IMG/VR virus record: IMGVR_UViG_3300044655_001122
Coordinates: 1 to 41,520 of that record
Origin: a virus
Reading direction: 5' to 3' (one strand)
Length of the DNA stretch: 41,520 nucleotides
In this document: one piece after another, positions 24,161-31,396 of the stretch
Layout: each line of letters begins with the position of its first letter
How positions within the stretch are numbered: the stretch's first letter is position 1
Notes under the pieces: generated by a model
Database searches by the model: none
What the model was told of the DNA's origin: nothing
The model's input: the letters and a program-made list of their open reading frames with translations, nothing else
Translations under genes and position numbers: made by a program

Positions 24161-26115
24161 TAGCAGTTCCCATCTAAAACGTTTTCGGCACTAAAGTAAT
24201 ACAATGCTTTACCTCTTAATTCTGGTGGTACTGTTATATTACCATCCATTGCCATTTTTTCTGCACTTGTACGATACATTTTTACAATATGTGCTATAGT
24301 TGCACCAGTTGGAGTGACAGTGCTCGTATTACATCCAATAGGTCTATATTTAAATCCACCAACTTCAGAAACCCAACCGGGTGGTAGATACTTTGGATCA
24401 CCTAAACCAGCAGTTCTCTCATTTAAATTTATCGCCCAAGTATCTTGGGTTGCACCAGCCATATTAGTTTCATCAGTTTCCCATAATTCCATTAATGACC
24501 AATATGTACTACCAGCAGCATTAATAAACTTTAAACCTTCCCATTTATATCTCCACTTTAATTCGGGACCCATTGATTGTGTTGTTGAAGTTGCTGCTGC
24601 ATAATCTGCAACCAATTTATCTGGTTCATATCTTATTAAATTTGCAAAGAAGGTTTCGTCATCACCAAGACAACACAATACATATAAAACAAAGTTTTCA
24701 CGTTCAATTTTTCTACGTGTTTCCAAATTATCAGGAGAATACGATGAACCTTTATATAATTCTGTAAGATTTTTTTGAATTTGATTATAATAGAAAGTAC
24801 TAGTATCTGGTTCAGCTTCAGGATCTGCTGTTAGTGATCTAGGATAATCAGGGTGAACTGCTGTCATATCAAACATATTTTTCCACATTTCAGTATTATC
24901 TGCACGTGAAAAATAACCACTGTGACCCATGTAATCATTAGTTGAATATGTCTTTGCTAACCCAAATTCACCCGACCCATGTGTAGCTGGAGCGTTATCA
25001 TTTGTAGTGTTGGTATCAGAAACCCATCCATAATCTTTTTCATAAAATACTTCATCTGCACCAGATGTTATTCCACCAATTAAACCATTAGATGCAATGG
25101 TTTCAATATTATATTTTTCACCATCATCTTGAAAATGGAATGTTAGAGCTTTGGTTGTATATTTTACTGAATCAGTTATTTCAGGTGGAATAATATCTAA
25201 AAACTTAGGAGTTTTTCTAACATAAACATAATTTTTAGAAACAAATTGATTTGTAGGATCAGTATTTAAAACATAAATCTTTTTATATGTTTCTCCATTT
25301 GTAGATAGCTGAGTAGGACTATCACCATTATAAACACTATATCTATAGTTATTGTTATTATATTTGGTAATACTAACAGGATCTTTACTCAAATCAGATG
25401 GAAAATGTTTAAAATTAATGTAATCACCAAATTCCGTCCAAAACATAAATCTGGGTTCAAATGATGTTTTATCTACAGCCAATGAAGAAAGGTAATTTAA
25501 ATATTGAAATGCATTATCTGTAACAGATAAATTTAATTTATTACTTCCAACATTTAATTGTTTTAATGAAAAGAAATTGTCTGCAGGAGTTAGTGTTCCA
25601 ATATGAGTATCTTGAGTTGAACTAAGTCTATTTTTAATATTATTACTTGCAGAAGTAAATAATTCTTCAATTGTATAAACTCTATCTTCAAGAGTGTCTA
25701 CACTAATAAGTAAATCTGCTGCTGATGTTTTTTGTGATAATTTATAAAAACTATTAGTAAAATTAATTGAAACAAAACTATCTTCATTATCAGAAGCCGC
25801 ATTGGTTACATTTGCAGTACTGGTTATTGATAATAAACGTGGTTTAGCACCATCATTAAATGAAACCAAAATGCTATCAATTTGATTTTTTTGAATAAAA
25901 TTTATTATATCTCCTGTATCACGTACAACAAGAGCACCTACTGGATAAATCTCAAATACACTTTCTTCCATTTCCAATCGTGTAAATTTACACTCAGCAT
26001 TCTCTCTTGTATTTTGGCTCAATATATCAAATGAATAGTTTGGAAACTTTGAACTTTTAAAAAGTAAAGATCTTATTGTAGAATCAAAGGCGTTTGAATT
26101 TGTATTTATTGCCAT
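24160..26115 (-). CDS. Large baseplate structural protein, possible gp27-like hub
   Basis: The 651-aa protein is not similar by eye to a single T4 protein. The first 300 residues are beta-rich, with FPNYSFDILSQNTRENAECK then FTRLEMEESVFEIYPVGALV, and KPRLLSITSTANVTNAAS. These resemble the first barrel domains of hub proteins that sit below the tube. The region 390-560 is aromatic-rich and helical and contains DDETFFANLIRYEPDKLVAD. It lies between the gp53 gene and the 285-aa hub-like gene and is translated with both. Assignment as the T4 gp27 counterpart is by position and domain pattern only. Confidence 0.55.
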   Translation of the reverse strand: MAINTNSNAFDSTIRSLLFKSSKFPNYSFDILSQNTRENAECKFTRLEMEESVFEIYPVGALVVRDTGDIINFIQKNQIDSILVSFNDGAKPRLLSITSTANVTNAASDNEDSFVSINFTNSFYKLSQKTSAADLLISVDTLEDRVYTIEELFTSASNNIKNRLSSTQDTHIGTLTPADNFFSLKQLNVGSNKLNLSVTDNAFQYLNYLSSLAVDKTSFEPRFMFWTEFGDYINFKHFPSDLSKDPVSITKYNNNNYRYSVYNGDSPTQLSTNGETYKKIYVLNTDPTNQFVSKNYVYVRKTPKFLDIIPPEITDSVKYTTKALTFHFQDDGEKYNIETIASNGLIGGITSGADEVFYEKDYGWVSDTNTTNDNAPATHGSGEFGLAKTYSTNDYMGHSGYFSRADNTEMWKNMFDMTAVHPDYPRSLTADPEAEPDTSTFYYNQIQKNLTELYKGSSYSPDNLETRRKIERENFVLYVLCCLGDDETFFANLIRYEPDKLVADYAAATSTTQSMGPELKWRYKWEGLKFINAAGSTYWSLMELWETDETNMAGATQDTWAINLNERTAGLGDPKYLPPGWVSEVGGFKYRPIGCNTSTVTPTGATIAHIVKMYRTSAEKMAMDGNITVPPELRGKALYYFSAENVLDGNC

Positions 26116-26116
26116 A

Positions 26117-26941
26117 TCATGTATATTTAACAGTAATTAAATTACGTGTAACTTTAGATAATTCGCTTGGAACAAATGTATTTATTTTTTTGTTGACCAC
26201 AACTACAGCTTCTTCTTTAGTATATTGTGCTGTTGGTGGTTGTCCTGCAATTGGATTATAACTTGGAGGAATATCCGCTATTGCCATGTTTCTAAAAGAA
26301 ATAACATTTGAAACAGTAGAATACTGAAGTACTTCATCAGTTTGTAAATACTTTTGTGTATCTATACTAACAATTTCATCTACAGTAGACATGATGTAAC
26401 CAGTTGGTGATTTAAAATCAATATATTGATAATTTGGATTCAAATCAATAAATGAAGTCACACCGTTTACTTGTGGTTTAATTGTTATTTTTTTAGTATA
26501 CGAATCCTGGTCTTCAACAACAAATATTTGACCATCTAAATCAAAATTACCAACATAGCTATAGTCATATGGACTCCCACCTGTTGCTGCGTATGGTAAA
26601 ACAATACTTCCAGGAAGCATATAAAATCCAGTTAAACCAATCTGAAGTCCTAATGTGGTCACATACTTTTCTTTATTCTTTTTATTAAATTCTGTTGAAT
26701 TATCCTCTAATAGAGTAAATGGGTTAATCCAACTATTAGCTAAAAGCAGAAGCCAAAAAGAATTTGGATCTTCATATAACTTTGATGCTGCTTCCACTAA
26801 AGTGGTTTTTGAATCAAATTCAAATTCTTTTTTAGAAACTAAATCAAAATTAAATTTATAATAACTAAAAAAATCACTAATAGAATATGTACCATTTGTA
26901 GTTTCAAAATTACGTTTTGGTAATTGATCAAAATATTTCAT
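26117..26941 (-). CDS. gp53: Baseplate wedge protein gp53
   Basis: The 274-aa protein has the gp53 N-terminus. SISDFFSYYKFNFDLVSKKE is followed by LVEAASKLYEDPNSFWLLLL then ANSWINPF (about 48-75), matching T4 gp53 ELANAIYGNPQLYWVLLMCNDNYDP-like sequence. The remaining 200 residues are beta-rich and longer than in T4 (196 aa total), ending in TKEEAVVVVNKKINTFVPSE. gp53 clamps neighbouring wedges around the hub. It follows the gp48-like gene with a 2-nt gap and a GGTGG ribosome site. Confidence 0.82.
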   Translation of the reverse strand: MKYFDQLPKRNFETTNGTYSISDFFSYYKFNFDLVSKKEFEFDSKTTLVEAASKLYEDPNSFWLLLLANSWINPFTLLEDNSTEFNKKNKEKYVTTLGLQIGLTGFYMLPGSIVLPYAATGGSPYDYSYVGNFDLDGQIFVVEDQDSYTKKITIKPQVNGVTSFIDLNPNYQYIDFKSPTGYIMSTVDEIVSIDTQKYLQTDEVLQYSTVSNVISFRNMAIADIPPSYNPIAGQPPTAQYTKEEAVVVVNKKINTFVPSELSKVTRNLITVKYT

Positions 26942-26943
26942 AA

Positions 26944-27768
26944 TTATCCACCGTATCCAAAATAATAATCTGAAATTTCAGATTTAGATAACGTTGCATT
27001 GAGTTCCGGAACATATGTTCCTGTTTCAAATTCGGTAAAGTTTAATCCAAGCAAAACAGCAGAAGATCTTAGATCTGGTAAAAAACGAACAATTGGATCA
27101 CCATAATCAGCATGTTTGACAACTAGTCCACTAAGTACGCATGGAAGAGGTTCACCAAACCAATCGGCAGTTGCGTTTTGGTTGTAGTCACCATTACCAG
27201 ACTGTCCATTGGAATTACGTAATACACTAACATTCCATAATCTCTGTGGATAACTGCGTTCTGGTAGTCCAGTTGCCACTACAGGGTATGAACCTTTACG
27301 AAAGGTTCCAATAATATCTGCAACAGTCAAAGATTCTTCAGCACTTTTTGGTGTAAAAAGATATTCAAAATAATAACTTTTTCTTGCTTCAGAAATCATA
27401 GTAAGTTCAGTAATATTACTGAATCTTCTATATGTATCTGTTGCATACTGTCTTTCTGCAAAGAAACTGATTGGTTGCATAACTCGAGAATATAATGTTC
27501 CAAAGTTCTCTAAACCACCACTATTTGCTGCTCCTGCCATAGAAATAACAGGTCCTACAGGATTCTGACCTTCACCAAATTGGTGGATGACACTATATCC
27601 TGGTTCTTTTGGCATAGGAAGCACTATACGAGCAGCAGAACGGGATATGATGCTCTCACGTGTTCTTTCAAAGTTCTTCAATGAGTAGTTTGCTACATCA
27701 AAACACAACTGTAGAGGAACTTCATTTTTGGAAGCATTTGAAAGAGGATAAATATAGGTTGAAGGCAT
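26944..27768 (-). CDS. gp48: Baseplate tail-tube cap, gp48-like
   Basis: The 274-aa protein contains ARIVLPMPKEPGYSVIHQFG (about 46-65), the block SYYFEYLFTPKSAEESLTVA then DIIGTFRKGSYP (about 130-162; compare T4 gp48 FTWDLTPRSTEDLMAIINIYQYF), and PLPCVLSGLVVKHADYG (T4 PCQIQSIRFD) followed by a tube-like strand VLLGLNFTEFETGTYV. It would sit on top of the hub and start the tail tube. At 274 aa it is shorter than T4 gp48 (364 aa). A late promoter faces it, back to back with that of gp4. Confidence 0.75.
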   Translation of the reverse strand: MPSTYIYPLSNASKNEVPLQLCFDVANYSLKNFERTRESIISRSAARIVLPMPKEPGYSVIHQFGEGQNPVGPVISMAGAANSGGLENFGTLYSRVMQPISFFAERQYATDTYRRFSNITELTMISEARKSYYFEYLFTPKSAEESLTVADIIGTFRKGSYPVVATGLPERSYPQRLWNVSVLRNSNGQSGNGDYNQNATADWFGEPLPCVLSGLVVKHADYGDPIVRFLPDLRSSAVLLGLNFTEFETGTYVPELNATLSKSEISDYYFGYGG

Positions 27769-27776
27769 TCTTATAA

Positions 27777-27784
27777 TATTTATA
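27777..27784 (-). promoter_or_regulatory. T4-type late promoter TATAAATA before gp48-like gene
   Basis: A perfect TATAAATA on the minus strand, 8 nt before the ATG at 27768, gives a predicted leader of about 3 nt. It is one half of a divergent pair with the gp4 promoter. Confidence 0.65.
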
Positions 27785-27790
27785 AAATAT

Positions 27791-27798
27791 CATAAATA
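27791..27798 (+). promoter_or_regulatory. Late promoter CATAAATA before gp4
   Basis: CATAAATA lies 6 nt before the gp4 ATG at 27805, so the transcript would start one base before the A of the ATG. Only 6 bp separate it from the opposing motif for the gp48-like gene. Confidence 0.6.
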
Positions 27799-27804
27799 TT
27801 TTAA

Positions 27805-28239
27805 ATGGCATACAGAACACAATTTTTTCCGCAAAATAAACAAAAATACGTTGGTGATTCTCAAAAAATCATTTGTAGATCATTATGGGAACGAACTGTC
27901 TGTAAATTTTGTGATGATCACCCCAGCATTATAAAGTGGTCATCTGAAGAAATTGCCATTCCATACTTTCACCCAATCGACAATAGAGTCAGAAATTACT
28001 ATCCAGATTTTTTAATTCAGTTTCAACAAAAAGAAAAGTTATGTTTATGGATGGTCGAAGTTAAACCAAAAAAACAAACAATCTTAAAAGAAAATGCTTC
28101 TAAAAATGAAAAGTATACTTGGGTAGTTAATAATGCAAAATGGGAAGCAGCCAAAAATTATTGCACTAAGAATAATATTGAATTTAAACTTCTAACAGAA
28201 AAAGAGTTATATAACAAATGTCATCTTCACAAAATTTAA
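27805..28239 (+). CDS. gp4: Head completion nuclease gp4
   Basis: The 144-aa protein matches T4 gp4 (gp50/65; 150 aa). The N-terminus NKQKYVGDSQKIICRSLWER then VCKFCDDHPSIIKWSSEEIA (11-51) is highly conserved. PD-(D/E)xK nuclease residues are visible as NYYPDF (D68) and VEVKPKK (E85, K87). gp4 joins late head completion, probably trimming protruding DNA before tail attachment. It is first in the plus-strand block and its 3' end overlaps the next gene by 22 nt. Confidence 0.93.
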   Translation: MAYRTQFFPQNKQKYVGDSQKIICRSLWERTVCKFCDDHPSIIKWSSEEIAIPYFHPIDNRVRNYYPDFLIQFQQKEKLCLWMVEVKPKKQTILKENASKNEKYTWVVNNAKWEAAKNYCTKNNIEFKLLTEKELYNKCHLHKI

Positions 28240-28781
28240 ATAATATTGAAACCATAAAAACCTATTTGGATACCCATCAAGGTCTTCAAAGAGCTAACAG
28301 GTATTCTGTTGTAATAAAAAATATAGCATCAAATGATGATGCTTTGACATGCTATCCGGAAGCAGTATCTTTTGGTGCAAGAGCTACAAATTACATATAT
28401 GACAATTTACAAGGATATGGTTATGGTCGGGCTGTTCCCAACTCAAGTAAGTTTGTTGGTGGAATAGTAATGACATTTATGGTTACTGGAGATTTAAGTA
28501 TTTTAACATACTTTAATGACTGGTTTGATTCTATGTATGCAAAGAATGCTAATAGTACGTTTACAGTGCCTTACTATGATCAGTCTGTTTTAGGTTCTGA
28601 ACTATATTTGACATACTTAGATCTAAACGGCAATCCTTCTCCAGGACGTTCTGTGTGGACATTTAAAGAAATTTATCCTGTCGAGTGTATGCCATTAGAA
28701 ATGTCATCAAAACCCGACTCTCCACTTTTATATCAAGTTGTACTAAATTATCGAAACATTGAAAGATCTACAGGAGATTAA
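28218..28781 (+). CDS. Tail-tube-fold protein, possible gp54-type tube initiator
   Basis: The 187-aa protein has a tube-like pattern: RANRYSVVIKNIA (about 20-32), AVSFGARATNYIYDNLQGYG, VMTFMVTGDLSILTYFNDWF (about 76-95, the strand-helix unit with a W-F end), YLTYLDLNGNPSPGRSVWTF then KEIYPVECMP (compare tube IKGLWPTNVGEL) and VVLNYRNIE. It is encoded between gp4 and the gp26-like gene, next to the divergent gp48-like gene. In T4, gp48 and gp54 are neighbours and start the tube, so a gp54-like role is plausible. A third or fourth tube paralogue is the alternative. Confidence 0.7.
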   Translation: MSSSQNLNNIETIKTYLDTHQGLQRANRYSVVIKNIASNDDALTCYPEAVSFGARATNYIYDNLQGYGYGRAVPNSSKFVGGIVMTFMVTGDLSILTYFNDWFDSMYAKNANSTFTVPYYDQSVLGSELYLTYLDLNGNPSPGRSVWTFKEIYPVECMPLEMSSKPDSPLLYQVVLNYRNIERSTGD

Positions 28782-28782
28782 T

Positions 28783-29439
28783 ATGGATATTTTAAATTTA
28801 TTTAAAGATGCTCAACCAAAGTTTGAAACAACTTTACCGTTTAGTAAGAAACAAGTTTTATTTACTGCATTTAAAGTCAAAGACGCAAAAAAAATTGCGT
28901 TAGTCTTACAAGAAAATAATAAGAAATTATCTTTAATTGCTCTTTATGAGTGTATTAAAGAAAATTCTAATTTAAAAAATATTGATGATTTATGTTTGGC
29001 AGATGCTGAATATTTATTTTTACAAATTAGATCTAAAAGTGTTGATGAACTTTTAAATGTCCTAGTTAATGGTAGTAAATATCAGATTCAAATTAATAAC
29101 ATTATTACAAAAAATAATTTACAGATCAAAACAATTTTAATAGGATCTTCAATTGTTTTAAATTTAGAATCTCCAGTACTATCAGATCTGTTAAAACAAG
29201 ACAATTTTGATGACCAAACTTATGCTAAAGCATGTATCAAAAGTATAAACATATCTGGACAAGTATTTTACCTAGATAAATTTTTAAACAAAGAATGTCA
29301 AGATATTATTGACAACATGCCAATTTCAACAATTAAGGATCTTAACAAATTTGTAGAAACCGAACCCAGACTTTATTTTGCTATAAAGGATGAAATAAAT
29401 GAAAGTGAGGTAAACGGTTTCCTAAGTTTTTTTATCTAG
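28783..29439 (+). CDS. gp26-like baseplate/tail assembly protein (unshifted product)
   Basis: The 218-aa product resembles the T4 gp26-type baseplate family. LPFSKKQVLFTAFKVKDAKK (about 18-37) matches the F-x-V-K start. NIDDLCLADAEYLFLQIRSK then SVDELLNV (about 66-93) matches the D-x(2)-YL-x-LQ-x-R-x-KS block. I chose the ATG at 28783 over 28759 because AGGAG lies 6-7 nt upstream and overlaps the previous stop. T4 gp26 (208 aa) acts in baseplate hub assembly. The last codons read CTA AGT TTT TTT ATC TAG, and a T7 run there continues into a second frame (see the next entry), as in phage tail-assembly chaperones. Confidence 0.78.
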   Translation: MDILNLFKDAQPKFETTLPFSKKQVLFTAFKVKDAKKIALVLQENNKKLSLIALYECIKENSNLKNIDDLCLADAEYLFLQIRSKSVDELLNVLVNGSKYQIQINNIITKNNLQIKTILIGSSIVLNLESPVLSDLLKQDNFDDQTYAKACIKSINISGQVFYLDKFLNKECQDIIDNMPISTIKDLNKFVETEPRLYFAIKDEINESEVNGFLSFFI

Positions 29440-29636
29440 CATCTAGTTACTTTGATATAATTGATTATTATAAAACCAATTTTTCATTATTTAAAGAACT
29501 AAAATGGTCTATATCTGATATTGAAAATATGTATTTTTGGGAGAGAGAAGTTTATATAAGTGTTTTAGTTAGTTACAATCAAGATTTACAACAACAACAA
29601 CAGCATAACTCAGCAGCAGGACAATACATTGGATAA
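28783..29636 (+). CDS. Predicted -1 frameshift fusion, 284 aa
   Basis: A frame without any canonical start is open from 29409 to the TAA at 29634-29636. It overlaps the end of the gp26-like gene. A -1 slip on T TTT TTT (29427-29433) joins the two exactly: 28783-29433, then 29433-29636. This adds 67 residues, starting YLASSYFDIIDYYKTNFSLF and followed by KELKWSISDIENMYFWEREV. The W-S-x-x-(D/E)-I-x-x-M-x-x-W-E pattern is like the GpE/T extensions of P2- and lambda-type tail chaperones. The first ATG of the extension is only at 29529. The tail is Gln-rich. An SD-like GAGGT (29407-29411) lies about 15 nt upstream of the slip site. A homopolymer sequencing error is the alternative. Confidence 0.6.
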
Positions 29637-30129
29637 CACAAGTAAAATTGATATTCAGGCAGAAAAGTTAGCCTTTAATGATTCTATTGTACAATCAGGT
29701 ACATATAACGATATGGCAAAACCATCAGAACCTGTTACAAAAATGGAATTGCCACAAACTGAATTGATAGGAGAAAAGGCAAATATCCCATCGATTGTAA
29801 TGGCACCTGTTACCCCACCAAGTAACTATGAGACTGATGATAGAATTAGTATTAATCCAGTTGTACCGGCTTCTCGTGAATCTAAATTATTAAATATGCA
29901 AACCAGTTCACCAGATAATGTAACTAGTAAAAAAACAACAAATATAGAAAAACAGATATCACAGAGCATACTACCTTCAATTCAAAAAATTGCACAACAG
30001 GTAAATGATATGGGTACGTCTCAAGGAAAAAAAACCAGTATGACTGAAGAACGACCTACACTTGCCCCCGTAAATTTAATTTTTATGGAAAGAAGTGCTA
30101 AGGCATCTCAATCACCTGCATGGTCATAA
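29629..30129 (+). CDS. Hypothetical low-complexity protein (166 aa)
   Basis: The frame opens after 29566 but contains no ATG early, so the best start is the TTG at 29629, which has AGGA 7 nt upstream and overlaps the preceding stop by 8 nt. The product is rich in Ser, Thr, Pro, Gln and Lys, with no hydrophobic core. It has a helical stretch EKQISQSILPSIQKIAQQVN near residues 105-125. I do not recognise it. Coming directly after a chaperone-like frameshift pair, it occupies the place where many phages have a tape measure, but it is far too short. It ends in a terminator. Confidence 0.65.
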   Translation: MDNTSKIDIQAEKLAFNDSIVQSGTYNDMAKPSEPVTKMELPQTELIGEKANIPSIVMAPVTPPSNYETDDRISINPVVPASRESKLLNMQTSSPDNVTSKKTTNIEKQISQSILPSIQKIAQQVNDMGTSQGKKTSMTEERPTLAPVNLIFMERSAKASQSPAWS

Positions 30130-30156
30130 AAAAAGCCCCCTTGCGGGGGCTTTTTT
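30129..30156. terminator. Bidirectional terminator between the 166-aa gene and gp32
   Basis: GCCCCC (30135-30140) and GGGGGC (30145-30150) form a 6-bp GC stem with a TTGC loop, flanked by A6 and T6 that extend the stem and serve as U tracts on both strands. It overlaps the stop region of both convergent genes. Confidence 0.92.
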
Positions 30157-31016
30157 CAGTCGTTTTCCATTTCAGAGAAGTACTTCAGAGGATCCTTTTC
30201 CTCTACATCTTCTGATGCAATTGGGTTTGAATCCACATCATCTTCAATACTCTTAGCTGATGCAAACTGTGCACGAATGTCATCACCCGTGATCTTATTA
30301 AAACGATCCTTGAGTTCTTGATGGCTCTTAAACTGACTCTTGTCAGTAAACTCCTTAAGAGGATACTGTGTCTTCCAAAGTTCTTCTAACTTCTTATCAT
30401 CTCCACCAAGAAGAGGTGCAGGAGATGAAAACTCAGAACGATCATAGTTTACATAACCACCTACGTTGCGAATCTTGATCTTAAAGTCAGCACCAGTCCA
30501 AAAGTTAAAGGGATCTACTGCCTTCTCGTCTTGGTATTCTGGATGAGCAAGTCCCTGAATCTTTTGGAAGATCTTGGTACCGTACTGATAAAGGAAAACC
30601 TTTCCCTTATTCTCTGGGTTTGCAGGATCTTCAAGAACAAGAATGTTGGAGATGTAAGTCAACTTACGCTTACGGTTTCTTGCAATATTTTTGTCATCTT
30701 CGATACCACTGTTCCACAGTTCTGTGTTTGCTTCACATATAGGGCACTTCTCTCCAAGAGTCGTTGGGCAGTTCTCAAATAGCCAGCCACCCTTTCCCTT
30801 GAATGCGTGACTATAGATAGAAACAAACGGACTATCTTCTCCTGCAATCTCTGGAAGGAATCGAATTACTGCATAACCGTTTCCCGACTTATCAATACCG
30901 GGCTTCCAAATACGTTCATCTTTGTAACTCTCCTTTGAGGTGAGCTTATCCATACGCTCGGTTAGGGATGCGACTGAGTTCTTACTCTTCTTCTTGAAAT
31001 CTGAAAAATTTGCCAT
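30156..31016 (-). CDS. gp32: Single-stranded DNA-binding protein gp32
   Basis: The 286-aa protein aligns with T4 gp32 (301 aa). The basic N-terminal cooperativity motif is in FKKKSKNSVASLTERMDKL (7-25). The OB-fold core carries a zinc site H70-x12-C83-x7-C91-x2-C94 (T4: H64-x12-C77-x9-C87-x2-C90). The C-terminus is acidic (EDDVDSNPIASEDVEEKDPL) for contacts with replication and recombination partners. It coats ssDNA and works with UvsY, UvsX and the replisome. It has its own sigma70-like promoter and a hairpin in the leader. Confidence 0.97.
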   Translation of the reverse strand: MANFSDFKKKSKNSVASLTERMDKLTSKESYKDERIWKPGIDKSGNGYAVIRFLPEIAGEDSPFVSIYSHAFKGKGGWLFENCPTTLGEKCPICEANTELWNSGIEDDKNIARNRKRKLTYISNILVLEDPANPENKGKVFLYQYGTKIFQKIQGLAHPEYQDEKAVDPFNFWTGADFKIKIRNVGGYVNYDRSEFSSPAPLLGGDDKKLEELWKTQYPLKEFTDKSQFKSHQELKDRFNKITGDDIRAQFASAKSIEDDVDSNPIASEDVEEKDPLKYFSEMEND

Positions 31017-31032
31017 ATGTAACTTTCTTTCC

Positions 31033-31049
31033 CCAGGGATCTACCCTGG
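31033..31049 (-). promoter_or_regulatory. Hairpin in gp32 mRNA leader, possible autoregulatory site
   Basis: On the minus strand CCAGGG, loop TAGAT and CCCTGG form a 6-bp GC-rich stem ending 16 nt before the gp32 ATG, next to the GGGGAAAG ribosome site. T4 gp32 represses its own translation by binding from a structured site upstream in its leader, so an equivalent function is plausible. The structure lacks a U tract and is not a terminator. Confidence 0.5.
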
Positions 31050-31062
31050 CCTTTGTCTTTTA

Positions 31063-31090
31063 ATTATATCATCAATACACGGTCAGTCAA
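31063..31090 (-). promoter_or_regulatory. Sigma70-like promoter for gp32
   Basis: TTGACT (complement 31085-31090) and a perfect TATAAT (complement 31063-31068) are separated by 16 bp. The -35 box lies in the 3' end of gp33. The transcript would start near 31056 and carry a leader of about 40 nt containing the hairpin. Confidence 0.75.
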
Positions 31091-31316
31091 CTGGTAGTTT
31101 CTTTGTTTTACAGTTTTTTAATAAATGTTTTTCTTTGGCTTCAATTTGAATTTTTTCTACAATTGGTCTACTGACCAATTTTCCAGCAGTTCCGGGATCT
31201 ATACCCATTTCTTCTGCTAATTCTATAATTGCATCCATAAAACTTAGTTTTGTTAGAGTTACTCTCTCTAAAACTTGGTTTGAAAATTTTTCTTTGGCGG
31301 TCTCATCTATATACAT
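31083..31316 (-). CDS. gp33: Late transcription coactivator gp33
   Basis: The 77-aa protein matches the C-terminal two-thirds of T4 gp33 (112 aa). SFMDAIIELAEEMGIDPGTA (about 25-44) parallels T4 FIIEKMVEEFGMSYLEA. KLVSRPIVEKIQIEAKEKHL then LKN parallels T4 KFIPSGIIEKIQSEAIDENLL. gp33 binds the beta flap of host RNA polymerase and, with the sigma-like gp55, links it to the sliding clamp gp45 to activate late promoters. It lies upstream of gp32 on the same strand, in the general order of T4 (33-59-32) but without gene 59. It fits the many late promoters in the window. Confidence 0.85.
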   Translation of the reverse strand: MYIDETAKEKFSNQVLERVTLTKLSFMDAIIELAEEMGIDPGTAGKLVSRPIVEKIQIEAKEKHLLKNCKTKKLPVD

Positions 31317-31322
31317 GACTAC

Positions 31323-31350
31323 AGTATATATCGTAAATCAAAATAATCAA
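31323..31350 (-). promoter_or_regulatory. Sigma70-like promoter for gp33 (leaderless layout)
   Basis: TTGATT (complement 31345-31350) and TATACT (complement 31323-31328) are separated by 16 bp. The -10 box stands 6 nt before the gp33 ATG, the same arrangement as at uvsY. Confidence 0.45.
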
Positions 31351-31362
31351 TAATTAAATACA

Positions 31363-31370
31363 TCTAAATA
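31363..31370 (+). promoter_or_regulatory. Variant late promoter TCTAAATA
   Basis: TCTAAATA lies 26 nt before the ATG at 31397. It leaves a leader of about 21 nt containing TAGGT 7-8 nt before the ATG. It is similar to the ACTAAATA motifs before gp18 and gp23. Confidence 0.4.
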
Positions 31371-31396
31371 TTGATGACTCATTCTAGGTAAAAACT

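Noticed and set aside
29588-29620. CAA/CAG microsatellite as a repeat element
   Set aside because: It only encodes the Gln-rich end of the frameshift extension and is too short and imperfect to be a separate element.
31033-31049. Hairpin before gp32 as a terminator of gp33
   Set aside because: The stem is followed by GGGGAAAG, not a U tract, and it lies downstream of the gp32 promoter.
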